DNA from: CAWHPS01 sp963831235
GTDB taxonomy: Bacteria > Fibrobacterota > OXYB2-FULL-49-7 > JAEUSG01
Length of the DNA stretch: 64,000 bases
Assembly: GCA_963831235.1 (NCBI GenBank)
Contig: CAWHPS010000033.1
Coordinates: 62,001-126,000 of the forward strand
Direction of reading: 5' to 3'
Part shown: positions 44,205 through 53,052 of the stretch, piece after piece
Layout of the letters: the number at the start of each line of letters is the position of its first letter
Numbering within the stretch: position 1 is the stretch's first letter
Made by a program: the position numbers and the translations under genes
Notes under the pieces: generated by a model
Told to the model about the DNA's origin: nothing
Seen by the model: the letters and a program-made list of their open reading frames with translations, nothing else
Databases searched by the model: none

Positions 44205-45944
44205 ATGTACGATACCCCACTTTCCTTAACCGGCCAGATATCCTTAAAAGTCAAGAGCGCATTTGAAGCCGTTTTCCCCGGGTTTGAGGCAAAACATCCT
44301 GTTGTAAAAAGGTGCGACAACCCGCAATTCGGGGATTATCAGTCAGAATTTGCGTTATCAACTTCCAAGCTGGTAAAAAAAAGCCCCATGGATGTTGCCC
44401 TTGCCCTCGTAAACGCAATGCCGGACAAGGATCTGTTTATTAAAATCGAAATCGCAAAGCCGGGATTCATAAACTTTACATTAAAGAATGAATATCTGGA
44501 AAATCAGGCCAACCTTCTCTCAAATGCATCTTCACTCATTGGTAAAGGTAGTCTGACAGGGAAAAAAGTCGTCATCGACTATTGCGGTCCAAATGTCGCC
44601 AAAACAATGCACATCGGCCATTTTCGTGCCACAATAGTAGGTAATGTTCTTTACAAGTTGCTTTTGTCCGCCGGCGCTGAACTTGTTTCCGATAATCACA
44701 TAGGTGATTGGGGTACTCAATTCGGCAAGCTCATAGTGGCCTACCGAAAATGGAAAGATGAAACTGCTTACACCGCAGCCCCAATTATTGAACTTGAGCG
44801 GCTATATCAGAAATTCGAAAAGGAAAAAGACCCGGCCCTTGAAGATGAAGCACGTGCAGAACTTGTAAAACTTCAGAAAGGCGATATTGAAAACCGCGCT
44901 TTATGGGAGGAATTTCTCCATCATTCTTTGCTCGAATTCAACGCCATCTATGAACGGCTCGGTGTAACATTTGACCAAACACTAGGAGAAAGCTTTTACA
45001 GAGACATGGTTCAAGGAGTTACATCTGATCTTTTATCGCGAGGCATAGCTACACAGGATCAAGGCGCAATAATTGTTGATACTGACAGCCGATATAAAAT
45101 CCACGGCCCTGTTGTTGTTCAGAAAAAGGATGGCGGTTTTGGTTATGTTGCTTCAGATCTTGCAACTATCAAATATCGGATTGACACATGGGCACCGCAG
45201 CTTATCATATATGTAACCGATGCCCGGCAGCAGGACCATTTCAGGTCCATATTCGCTATTGCTGATGAATGGCTTGGATTGTCACCAAAAAAGCTCCATG
45301 TATATTTCGGTTCCATAAAGGCATCTGATGGCAGGAGTTTTTCATCGCGCGAAGGCAATACCGTAAAGCTACTCGGGCTCATGGATGAAGCTGTTGAGCG
45401 CGCTAGAAAGGCTGTTGAAGAAAAGAGCCCTCACTTGCCTGAAGCTGAAAAAATGCAAATAGCCGAAGCAGTGGGCATAGGTGTCCTCAAATACTCTGAA
45501 CTCAACCACGACCTTAAAACTGATTATATCTTTGATTGGAACCGGATGCTTTCCTTTGATGGAAACACGGCGCCCTATCATATTTATACGCATGCGCGAA
45601 TAAAGAGCGTATTAAGAAAATACGAGACTGAAATCGGCCCTCTTCCTGACGCTCCTTCGATTATTGTAAGGGATGAAAGTGAACGCAACCTCATAATGCT
45701 TGCTGACGGGCTTGCCCAGCAGGTTGAAAGCGCGGCAGCGGATCTTAAGCCGAACTATCTTACGGAATATCTTTTTAAATTAAGCAGCGAATTAAATTCC
45801 TATTACAACCGCAAGGACGCCCCTGTTTTAAAGGAGCCTGATGTCCGCATGCGTGAATCACGTGTTGCCTTATATGCACTTACCGGACGCGCGATCAAAT
45901 GCTGCCTGGATATCCTTGGCATTAAGGCGCTCGAGAGGATGTAG
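44205..45944 (+). CDS. argS: Arginyl-tRNA synthetase
   Basis: A 579-residue class I synthetase joining Arg to its tRNA. The N-terminal additional domain, the HIGH box in AKTMHIGHFRAT (about 131-142), and a KMSKS-equivalent FSSREGNTVKLLG (about 380-392, the family's usual degenerate form) are visible. The C-terminal anticodon-binding DALR domain ends ALTGRAIKCCLDILGIKALERM. Length is normal. It lies in the plus-strand run with rsfS and the PfkB kinase. Confidence 0.96.
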   Translation: MYDTPLSLTGQISLKVKSAFEAVFPGFEAKHPVVKRCDNPQFGDYQSEFALSTSKLVKKSPMDVALALVNAMPDKDLFIKIEIAKPGFINFTLKNEYLENQANLLSNASSLIGKGSLTGKKVVIDYCGPNVAKTMHIGHFRATIVGNVLYKLLLSAGAELVSDNHIGDWGTQFGKLIVAYRKWKDETAYTAAPIIELERLYQKFEKEKDPALEDEARAELVKLQKGDIENRALWEEFLHHSLLEFNAIYERLGVTFDQTLGESFYRDMVQGVTSDLLSRGIATQDQGAIIVDTDSRYKIHGPVVVQKKDGGFGYVASDLATIKYRIDTWAPQLIIYVTDARQQDHFRSIFAIADEWLGLSPKKLHVYFGSIKASDGRSFSSREGNTVKLLGLMDEAVERARKAVEEKSPHLPEAEKMQIAEAVGIGVLKYSELNHDLKTDYIFDWNRMLSFDGNTAPYHIYTHARIKSVLRKYETEIGPLPDAPSIIVRDESERNLIMLADGLAQQVESAAADLKPNYLTEYLFKLSSELNSYYNRKDAPVLKEPDVRMRESRVALYALTGRAIKCCLDILGIKALERM

Positions 45945-45971
45945 TTTCTTTTAACCGAAAGGAGCCAAAGC

Positions 45972-46874
45972 ATGCCGGTTTTAATCGCGGGTTCAGTTGG
46001 CATAGATGACATTATAACGGAAAATGGAGAAGCCCGAAATGTTCTGGGAGGGTCAGCATCATACTCATCGGTTTCAGCCGGTTTTTTCGACAAGGTAAAC
46101 CTTGTAGGAATAGTTGGAGAGGATTTCCCAAAGGAATATATTAATCTTTACAAGAAAAAAAATGTTGATATATCCGGCCTTGAAATAGTTAAAAACGGCA
46201 AAACATTCCGATGGACCGGTAAATATCACGAAAACTTCAATTCACGGGATACGCTTGAAATTCACCTTAATGTATTTGAGACCTTCCGCCCGATAATACC
46301 CAAAGAATACTCAACAACCCCTTATGTACTTCTGTCAAATATTGATCCTGAACTCCAGCTCATGGTACTTAACCAGGTAAAAAAGCCAAAATTCTCTGCT
46401 GCAGATACCATGGACCTTTGGATCAACCTGAAAAAGGAAAAGGTAAAAGAACTCATCTCCAAGGTTGATCTTATTGTCATGAACGAAGAAGAGGCGATCA
46501 AATATACCGGAGAGACAAATCTTGTACTCGCTGGAAAGACCCTTCTTTCCCAAGGAGCCTCGTATGCGGTAATTAAAAAAGGCAGCCACGGAGCAATCCT
46601 TATGTCAAAGAAAGAACTTTTCCAGACACCGGCATATCCTCTTGAAAGGGTGGTTGACCCAACAGGAGCAGGGGACTGCTTTATAGGCGCGCTTATGGGT
46701 TTTCTGTCCAAGTCGGGTAAAACAGATTTTACGTCCATACGTAAAGGTGTGGTTTACGGTACCGTTGTCGCGGCCCACAATGTCGAAGATTTCAGTCTTA
46801 ACAGACTTAAAAAAATAAGCCGTAAAAATGTTGACAAACGCTATAATGAAATGCTGAAAATGACGAGGTTCTGA
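45972..46874 (+). CDS. PfkB-family carbohydrate or nucleoside kinase
   Basis: A 300-residue ribokinase-fold kinase. The N-terminal GGSASYSSVSAGFF and the C-terminal catalytic motif VDPTGAGDCFIGALMGFL (about 230-247, with the Asp base and anion hole GAGD) are present, as is the MNEEEA motif (about 170). The start has AAAGGAG nine bases upstream. The substrate (ribose, adenosine or another sugar) cannot be decided. Spacing suggests co-transcription with argS. Confidence 0.88.
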   Translation: MPVLIAGSVGIDDIITENGEARNVLGGSASYSSVSAGFFDKVNLVGIVGEDFPKEYINLYKKKNVDISGLEIVKNGKTFRWTGKYHENFNSRDTLEIHLNVFETFRPIIPKEYSTTPYVLLSNIDPELQLMVLNQVKKPKFSAADTMDLWINLKKEKVKELISKVDLIVMNEEEAIKYTGETNLVLAGKTLLSQGASYAVIKKGSHGAILMSKKELFQTPAYPLERVVDPTGAGDCFIGALMGFLSKSGKTDFTSIRKGVVYGTVVAAHNVEDFSLNRLKKISRKNVDKRYNEMLKMTRF

Positions 46875-46913
46875 TAGACTTTTTACAACAGAGAATATTA
46901 CATTATATCAAAA

Positions 46914-47651
46914 ATGACACGCCTATATCCGGTTACTTTGATTATCGTTTTTTTGTTCACTATAAACGCTGTACCACAGCAATCAGGGAAACGCAGTTTT
47001 ATCGGCACGCAGATGCGTTATAATGATAAGACTGCTTATACAGCCGACAGCTTGAAAACACTCATCTTTTTCGATAACTTCGATGAAAATACCCTTGGTG
47101 CATCCTGGAAAAAATACGGAAACCTCGAATATTATGTAACGGACCACAGCCTGCGCGTTCCTGTCCGTACCCTCAAAAGAAACCCAAAGGCCGGGTCCAT
47201 TGTGCTTAACAAACCTTTTAACATCACCGATAAAACAATATATTTCACTTTTGATGAAACCATTCCAAGCCGCAATCCGGAACTTTCATCAGCTGTTTTC
47301 TTTTTTCCTGAAAGTGCGTCATTTGACGAAAACGGTCTGCCCGATGTTTTCATCCGCTATTACAAGCGCTCTCAGGTGGAATTGGTCGAAGTAAAAAAGA
47401 AAGATGCCTCAGCTAAACTTATCTGGGCTCGCAACCTTAAAGTAAAAGGCGGAGAGCATCGGCACATTGTTTTTAGTATTGACAATAAGGACATTTCCCT
47501 TGTTGATGCTGAAACCACAATCTTTTCAATTAAAAACCCCATCCCCGAACTTATGAAGGCAAACGCGGGTTTATGGGTTTCCACAAAAGGCATAAGCGAA
47601 AGTGGCGGCAATATGATATTTGACAACATCATTCTGGAACGCATTAAATAA
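46914..47651 (+). CDS. Exported ConA-like-fold protein of unknown function
   Basis: A 245-residue protein with a signal peptide (about 1-22, ending NAVPQQ). The body has the look of a beta-jelly-roll (concanavalin/LamG type): LIFFDNFDENTLGASWKKYG at the start is a common opening for such domains, and AGLWVSTKGISESGGNMIFDNIILERI a typical end. No catalytic acid pair is clear. It opens a plus-strand series of exported proteins. No strong ribosome site is seen. I do not assign a function. Confidence 0.65.
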   Translation: MTRLYPVTLIIVFLFTINAVPQQSGKRSFIGTQMRYNDKTAYTADSLKTLIFFDNFDENTLGASWKKYGNLEYYVTDHSLRVPVRTLKRNPKAGSIVLNKPFNITDKTIYFTFDETIPSRNPELSSAVFFFPESASFDENGLPDVFIRYYKRSQVELVEVKKKDASAKLIWARNLKVKGGEHRHIVFSIDNKDISLVDAETTIFSIKNPIPELMKANAGLWVSTKGISESGGNMIFDNIILERIK

Positions 47652-47726
47652 AAATAAGTCATAATGAATCAAGACCTGGTTAAGAAAGAAAAAATTAAAC
47701 CGAATTTTGGAAGGAACAAAAAAGTT

Positions 47727-48125
47727 ATGAAACATTTCACACTGTTCAATCTGATTCTTGGGCTATGCGTACTTCTGCCATTTACAGCATGCAAAAAGGT
47801 CCCTGAAACAACCCCACGCTACGATAAAGACGCGTGCATTATATGCAACCGTTTCGGACACCAGGAAGAGGCGGGTAAATGTTTTTACTGCAAAGAAACA
47901 ACTGTATGCCAGTTCTGCAAAGGAACTGGAAAACGCAGCCTTGGCACAAAAGACAAATTCATTGTGGAAAAATGTTCATTCTGTAATGGTTCGGGAAAAT
48001 GCCATTATTGCGAAGGCACAGGAAAGTGCAAAACCTGCGGAGGTACGGGCAAATATGTAAAACCGGGGTCAGGACCGGATAGCCTGAGTGCGGTTCCAGA
48101 GGATACCAATAAAAAATTGAAGTAA
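47727..48125 (+). CDS. Lipoprotein with repeated CxxC zinc-ribbon (DnaJ-like) motifs
   Basis: A 132-residue lipoprotein. The ATG at 47727 (GGAAGGAA upstream) yields a clean signal with lipobox LLPFTAC; the frame opens earlier at 47664 but with a poor N-terminus. The mature part holds six CxxC pairs, four of the DnaJ form C-x-x-C-x-G-x-G (CQFCKGTGK, CSFCNGSGK, CHYCEGTGK, CKTCGGTGK). This would bind two or three Zn ions or form disulfides. Such a domain on an envelope lipoprotein is unusual, as it is normally cytosolic. Its partner is unknown. Confidence 0.78.
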   Translation: MKHFTLFNLILGLCVLLPFTACKKVPETTPRYDKDACIICNRFGHQEEAGKCFYCKETTVCQFCKGTGKRSLGTKDKFIVEKCSFCNGSGKCHYCEGTGKCKTCGGTGKYVKPGSGPDSLSAVPEDTNKKLK

Positions 48126-48147
48126 ACCCTGTTTCAGGAGTATTACA

Positions 48148-48966
48148 ATGAAGCGGATTCTTTCAATACTTGTGTTATCTCTTTTTTTCCTTTCTTATAA
48201 TTTATCAGATGCTCAAAGCAACGCTATGTTTCAACCTGTCAAACTTATAGACATGCATACTGCCGGAGCCCTGCAGAAGGGAAGCTACAACCTTGATTTT
48301 AAGTTCTTTGCAGATGGCGGTATCAGTTCCGCAGTAGGTGTAGGCATTACCAATCGCTTTTCCATCGGTATAGCATACGAACTCATGCGTGTCATAGGTC
48401 TTAACCCGATTAAGGGCCAGGCATTCCCCGGCGGCATGATTAAATACAGGCTGATGGAGGAGAGTTACTACCTTCCCGGCTTTGCGCTTGGGTTCGATTC
48501 ACAAGGGTCCGGAATCTTTTTTCGCAGGAGCGACGGAGATTATTACCCGCGCTTCTACTTCAAATCCAAGGGCTTTTTCGGGTCACTTAGCAAGAGCTAT
48601 CTTTTCCTTGGGCAACCTTTGGGACTGCATTACGAAATAAACTACAGCACAGTTGATAATCAGGCTTCATCTGAAAGCGCAACATCCACAGGCGACCCCA
48701 CAAACAGGATTATTAACATGGGATTTGGTCTGGACAAGAGCATAAACGAAGAGCTCTCAATCATGAGCGAATACGACTTCGCTCTCGACGACAACCACAG
48801 ACGCAATCCCTTGAAAGGTTATCTCAATGCCTGTTTGCGCTGGTCAATTGTTAGTAATTTTGCAATTGAACTTGATTTCAAGGACATTTTTGAAAACAAG
48901 GTCTTTGAAGGCGAAAATCAACCCATGAACCGCGAAGTACGTATTGTTTATGTTGATAAATTCTAA
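48148..48966 (+). CDS. Putative outer-membrane beta-barrel protein
   Basis: A 272-residue exported protein with a signal (about 1-21). It is rich in alternating strands with aromatic residues (GSYNLDFKFFADGG, GITNRFSIGIAYELM, ALGFDSQGSGIFF) and ends in REVRIVYVDKF with C-terminal Phe. Such a layout fits a small eight- to ten-strand barrel. It precedes the FecR-domain gene by 13 bases. Similar barrels are often annotated only as hypothetical. Confidence 0.65.
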   Translation: MKRILSILVLSLFFLSYNLSDAQSNAMFQPVKLIDMHTAGALQKGSYNLDFKFFADGGISSAVGVGITNRFSIGIAYELMRVIGLNPIKGQAFPGGMIKYRLMEESYYLPGFALGFDSQGSGIFFRRSDGDYYPRFYFKSKGFFGSLSKSYLFLGQPLGLHYEINYSTVDNQASSESATSTGDPTNRIINMGFGLDKSINEELSIMSEYDFALDDNHRRNPLKGYLNACLRWSIVSNFAIELDFKDIFENKVFEGENQPMNREVRIVYVDKF

Positions 48967-48979
48967 CAGGCAAAAAAGC

Positions 48980-49801
48980 ATGACTAAAACTGTGTCATTC
49001 CTTGTTTTTACCTTTTTCCTTTTAAGTTCAAGTATCTTTTCCGAGACAATAGCAGGAAAAATTTCATTTCTAGTTGGAGATGTTGCTTGTCAGCGCAATA
49101 ATAAGACCGAATGGTCGCCTGCAAAAATGGCACTGCCAATATTTGAAGGGGATGCAATCAAGACAGGAAAGGCTTCACGCTGTGAAATTGCACTTATGGA
49201 AGAGCGAATGCTTCGTTTCAGTGAAAACACCACGGCTTTAATGGTTGTTCCTAAGGGTGATAAGACACAAATCAAGGCTTCATCCGGAACAATATGGGTA
49301 AATGTAAAAAAGCTTGCAACACGGAAAAACACCTTTGAAGTCAGTACAAGTGTTGCAACCGCAGCAATCAGAGGCACAATCTTCGCGGTTGACTGCGCAT
49401 CAGACAAAGCCTCATACAAAGTAATCAGGGGCACTGTTGAAGTGCTTACGGAAAACCCCAAAGCAAAGAACGCTTCATTCCTGGTTAATGCCGGTGAGGA
49501 ATTCACTGTTGTTGATAATCTTGATAAATACATGAAAGAACAGGAAGCGGAGCTCAAAAAGCATATCGAAAAATCAAATAATGAGATTGAGCAATATCAA
49601 AAGGAACAGGAAGATGCGCTTCAGAACTATGAGAAAGAGCAGAATGAAAAACTGGAGAGCATGCTCCAGGATATAAAAAAATCATTTGAGCCTTTGGGTA
49701 ATGGTGCCGCCTTTGCAAAACGTTCCTTTGATATTGAGAAACTTTCAGAAACGGACTGGTTCAAATGGAACCAGGCCCGCGACAAAGCGCTTGGCTGGTA
49801 G
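48980..49801 (+). CDS. FecR-domain exported protein with coiled-coil tail
   Basis: A 273-residue protein from ATG at 48980 (an earlier ATG at 48944 would overlap the upstream gene). After the signal (MTKTVSFLVFTFFLLSSSIF), residues about 25-155 are a FecR-like domain: AGKISFLVGDVACQRNNK, EGDAIKTGKASRCEIALMEER, VSTSVATAAIRGTIFAVD and VIRGTVEVL. Residues about 165-235 are a charged coiled coil (KSNNEIEQYQKEQEDALQNYEKEQ in part). FecR domains outside iron signalling often serve in surface proteins or sigma-factor sensing. No sigma factor is adjacent. Confidence 0.83.
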   Translation: MTKTVSFLVFTFFLLSSSIFSETIAGKISFLVGDVACQRNNKTEWSPAKMALPIFEGDAIKTGKASRCEIALMEERMLRFSENTTALMVVPKGDKTQIKASSGTIWVNVKKLATRKNTFEVSTSVATAAIRGTIFAVDCASDKASYKVIRGTVEVLTENPKAKNASFLVNAGEEFTVVDNLDKYMKEQEAELKKHIEKSNNEIEQYQKEQEDALQNYEKEQNEKLESMLQDIKKSFEPLGNGAAFAKRSFDIEKLSETDWFKWNQARDKALGW

Positions 49802-49875
49802 CAGCTATAAAAGTTTCAATAGTTAATAATTCTCTTCCATCAAAAGCATCGTATATATTTCCTCAAATTATTTTA

Positions 49876-49904
49876 TTGACATTATTTTAATTTAATTTTA
49901 TATT
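49876..49904 (+). promoter_or_regulatory. Sigma70-like promoter before the lamin-tail lipoprotein
   Basis: TTGACA at 49876-49881, a 17-base spacer, TATATT at 49899-49904: consensus -35 box and near-consensus -10 box in an AT-rich run. The expected transcript starts near 49911, about 40 bases before the ATG at 49950, which has GGAGG ahead of it. The lamin-tail gene is therefore probably a single unit. Confidence 0.68.
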
Positions 49905-49949
49905 TATTATCCAATAAATGATATAAATTAAATTAATTACGGAGGTTTT

Positions 49950-51236
49950 ATGCTAAGAAGCGCTATCTTAATCAGGGTCGTTACTTTTGCCTTTTCAATA
50001 ATGCTGGCATCCTGCGGCAACAAATCAGCACTACTTTCACAGGGGCCTCAAGGCTATGGCGACCTTGGCATTTCCATTAATCTTATTAAGCCATCATCAC
50101 TCGCCAAAAGTGCAAAAACAGAAGCTACGATTTGGAACAAACTCATTACCCAAATCACCGCTTTAGACATGGATACAATTAGAGATACCACAACAATTAC
50201 ATCCTCACAACTTGCCATTGTAAAAACCATTTCCGGAATTAAAGCAGGCGAAAACAGAAAAATCGAGGCTTGGACAATTAATTCAACTAATAATAAAATC
50301 ATACACAGCAGCACTCCGATTACAACAATAATCATTGAAAACAAAACAAACAATATTAACATCACACTAAATCCAGTTGCAGGCTCAATCTACTTTAATT
50401 TCTGGGAGATCGATAGCAGGATAGATTCTGTGGTTGTCCTATTCTGCACTGCGACAGACACATTAGCAGCGTGTGGAGGAATACTGTCTGGGAGCCGCAT
50501 AATGCTTAATATCGATTACATACCTGATAACAGCCATGGCACAATCAAGGTATTTGGGATAGATTATACAGCACCATTATACGATACTCTATATGTATTT
50601 AGTCAGGACTATTTATTTAAAGCCAATACTGACTCCACACTTCCTGTTCAGTTTAAAAGTCTACCAGGAAGTGTTAATTTTAACATTACGTTTAGTTTAC
50701 CTGGAAATACTGTTGTTCATGGTTACATGAATGGAAAACAGTTTCTGGATAGCACTGAACTAGGCCCCATCTATATTACCGAAATAATGTATGCTGTAAA
50801 CGACTCTGAATACGTTGAAATTCACAACCCTCTTTCAAATGAGGTTGTTTTCGACACATTAATCCTTGAAGTAAACAATACATTCAGAAAGTTCACGAAT
50901 GTGACAATAAAACCGGATGGATATTTTGTTATCGGCAGGAAGGCAATGCCTTTTGTTGACTCTTACCACCCAACAACATCGGCCCTGGATTTATCATCCA
51001 CAGGTGAATTTATTTCCCTAAGAAATAAGGACTCTTCTTTAATAGACTGCGTTTTCTTTACGGGTTCCAGTAATTCAGAGGGATGGCCAGTAATAAGCTC
51101 TTCTCAAAAAGCCTCAATAGTACTTGATTCGCTTGCAGGTCCTGAGTATAATAATCATGGGGAAAACTGGGTGGCAGCAACAACGCCTATTCCTGGCACA
51201 GGACTCAAAGGAACACCAGGAGCTGGCAACAGGTAG
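49950..51236 (+). CDS. Lipoprotein with lamin-tail domain
   Basis: A 428-residue lipoprotein (signal about 1-22, lipobox MLASC). Residues about 25-265 form an undefined beta-rich region with many Thr/Ile. The last about 150 residues form a lamin-tail domain (LTD): YITEIMYAVNDSEYVEIHNP and FTNVTIKPDGYFVIGRKAM, ending GTPGAGNR. LTDs on bacterial surface proteins are thought to bind other proteins, sugars or membranes. It has its own strong promoter and ends 14 bases from the oppositely read queD. Confidence 0.83.
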   Translation: MLRSAILIRVVTFAFSIMLASCGNKSALLSQGPQGYGDLGISINLIKPSSLAKSAKTEATIWNKLITQITALDMDTIRDTTTITSSQLAIVKTISGIKAGENRKIEAWTINSTNNKIIHSSTPITTIIIENKTNNINITLNPVAGSIYFNFWEIDSRIDSVVVLFCTATDTLAACGGILSGSRIMLNIDYIPDNSHGTIKVFGIDYTAPLYDTLYVFSQDYLFKANTDSTLPVQFKSLPGSVNFNITFSLPGNTVVHGYMNGKQFLDSTELGPIYITEIMYAVNDSEYVEIHNPLSNEVVFDTLILEVNNTFRKFTNVTIKPDGYFVIGRKAMPFVDSYHPTTSALDLSSTGEFISLRNKDSSLIDCVFFTGSSNSEGWPVISSSQKASIVLDSLAGPEYNNHGENWVAATTPIPGTGLKGTPGAGNR

Positions 51237-51250
51237 GAATTTAAAAAGCT

Positions 51251-51649
51251 CTAACCTTTATACTCGACCCAATTGTCGTTTGTTTCGGCAACACGGATTC
51301 CAGACAACTTGATGCCTGCGGGCAACTTGCCCGCAAGGATGTCCCATATTATTATTGCCAGGTTCTCGGCTGTCTGGACCTTATTACTGAATTCAGGTAT
51401 GTCTTTTTCAAAGTCTTTATGGTCCAGGTATGATACAACATTATCTCCAACAATATTTTTAAGCTCGTGGAAATTAATTACCATTCCTGTTTTAGAGTCA
51501 ACCCGGCCTTCCACCATTACATCCAGTACAAAATTATGACCATGCGACCGATTGCAATTGCCAAAGACCTCACGGTTTTCAATGTCAGTCAAGGCATTGT
51601 TGAAAAGCCTGTGAGATGCACTGAAATTGAAACGTTTGGTTATTTTCAT
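51251..51649 (-). CDS. queD: 6-carboxy-tetrahydropterin synthase
   Basis: A 132-residue enzyme of queuosine precursor (preQ0) synthesis. Zn-binding and catalytic residues are visible: SASHRLFN (about 9-16), NCNRSHGHNFVLDV (Cys and HGH, about 32-45) and MVINFHELKNIV, with LDHKDF and TAENLAIIIW later. It is the last gene of a tyrS-fibre-trpC-trpF-queD run and lies 9 bases after trpF. Other queuosine genes are not in the window. Confidence 0.92.
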   Translation of the reverse strand: MKITKRFNFSASHRLFNNALTDIENREVFGNCNRSHGHNFVLDVMVEGRVDSKTGMVINFHELKNIVGDNVVSYLDHKDFEKDIPEFSNKVQTAENLAIIIWDILAGKLPAGIKLSGIRVAETNDNWVEYKG

Positions 51650-51658
51650 ATAATGGCC

Positions 51659-52285
51659 TTATATCTTAAACCGTCTTACCTTATCAATTAGTTCCTTCAT
51701 TTTGACCCTGTTTTTTTCTCCGGGAAGAATTTCTACTCCACTATTGACATCTATGCCGAAAGGTTCAGCTTCGGCAAGAGCACTCTCAACATTAAACGGG
51801 GTTATGCCTCCAGCCAGGATGATTCTGCCATATTCCTTGACCTTTTTCGCAAGCTTCCAGTCGAATACCTGGCCCGTACCCCCTATAAGCTCAGGTGAAT
51901 GTTTGTCTAAAAGAAAAGCAGCCACATTTGAATGAATATATGAAGCTATTATGTTGAAATTAAAATGGCTATCAATGCCGAATGCTTTTATTACCCTGAC
52001 AGGCATTTCATCGCAGTATTCAGGGGTTTCATCACCATGTAGTTGTACCGCAGATAATTTGCAATATGCACATATCTCTTTTACTTTTTCTATTTCCTCA
52101 TTTACAAAAACCCCTACTGTTGCAATAAACGGCGGTAGGGCCGCGATTATGTCCCTTACCTTTTCAGGTTCAATATTACGCGGGCTTGGAGGATAAAAAA
52201 TAAACCCGAGCGCATTATAGCCCTGCTGGACAGCATAACGCGCATCTTCTATTTTTGTGATTCCGCATATTTTCACATAAATCAT
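51659..52285 (-). CDS. trpF: Phosphoribosylanthranilate isomerase
   Basis: A 208-residue TIM-barrel enzyme of tryptophan synthesis, isomerising PRA to CdRP. The catalytic Cys lies in KICGITKIEDAR (about 5-16) and the Asp in GIDVNSGVE (about 175). Other family blocks are NALGFIFYPPSPRNI, VQLHGDETPEY and LAGGITPFNV. It overlaps the trpC end by four bases, so the two are translated in tandem. No other trp gene is present here. Confidence 0.94.
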   Translation of the reverse strand: MIYVKICGITKIEDARYAVQQGYNALGFIFYPPSPRNIEPEKVRDIIAALPPFIATVGVFVNEEIEKVKEICAYCKLSAVQLHGDETPEYCDEMPVRVIKAFGIDSHFNFNIIASYIHSNVAAFLLDKHSPELIGGTGQVFDWKLAKKVKEYGRIILAGGITPFNVESALAEAEPFGIDVNSGVEILPGEKNRVKMKELIDKVRRFKI

Positions 52286-53052
52286 ATTATGAACTCCCTT
52301 ATCCTGGAACCCTTGTTCTTTTCGCGCATGAATGTTTCACCAATCAGGACAGCATCAAAGCCGGCATCTTTAAGAAGCCTCGCATCACTACGATTTGTTA
52401 TCCCGCTTTCTGACACAAGGATGCATTCTTTATCATCCGTATATTGAATCAAATCAAGTGAAGTCTTGATATCAACCTTAAATGTTTTAAGGTTTCTATT
52501 GTTCACACCAATTATCCGGGCCCCGCACTTGAGCGCCTTTTCAAGCTCTTTTCGATTATGCACCTCAACCAATGGTGAAAGTCCCAAAGAAAGAGACAGT
52601 GAAATATAGTCGACTAACTGCTTACTGTCCAAAATCGATGTAATAAGTAAAACTGCATCAGCCCCGAAATGAACCGACTCATAAATCTGATAATCATCAA
52701 TTATAAAATCTTTTCTTAAAACAGGAATTTTTACATACCGACTTATTTCATCAAGTATTTTAAGGCTGCCAAGAAAGAATTTTTCTTCGGTCAGGACTGA
52801 AACAGCTGCTGCACCGTTCCTTTGATAAGCTTGTGCTATATTAAGATAATCAAAATCCTTGTCAATAATCCCTTTGGAGGGGGAGGCTTTCTTAACCTCC
52901 GCGATGACTCTAACCCTTGAGCCTTTAAGTGCTTTTGAAAAGCTACGTTTGTTTTTAAAGCTTAAAGATAACTCTTTTTGAGGTCTTTCTTTTTTATGCT
53001 TCTTGACCTCAATCTTTTTCTCGGCAATGATTCTTTCAAGAAAATTCCTCAT
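52282..53052 (-). CDS. trpC: Indole-3-glycerol phosphate synthase, in frame with an upstream fibre-like gene
   Basis: A 256-residue TIM-barrel enzyme making indole glycerol phosphate from CdRP. The ATG at 53052 (MRNFLERIIAEKKIEVKKH) is the natural start; the catalytic Lys lies in VIAEVKKASPSKG, followed by VLTEEKFFLGSL, VLRKDFIID and VSESGITNRSDA. The frame does not stop upstream: it continues without break into the tail-fibre-like sequence at 53053-54258, so an N-terminally fused product is possible. An out-of-frame TGA overlaps the ATG (ATGA), the remnant of a normal coupled junction. It overlaps trpF by four bases. Confidence 0.9.
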   Translation of the reverse strand: MRNFLERIIAEKKIEVKKHKKERPQKELSLSFKNKRSFSKALKGSRVRVIAEVKKASPSKGIIDKDFDYLNIAQAYQRNGAAAVSVLTEEKFFLGSLKILDEISRYVKIPVLRKDFIIDDYQIYESVHFGADAVLLITSILDSKQLVDYISLSLSLGLSPLVEVHNRKELEKALKCGARIIGVNNRNLKTFKVDIKTSLDLIQYTDDKECILVSESGITNRSDARLLKDAGFDAVLIGETFMREKNKGSRIREFII

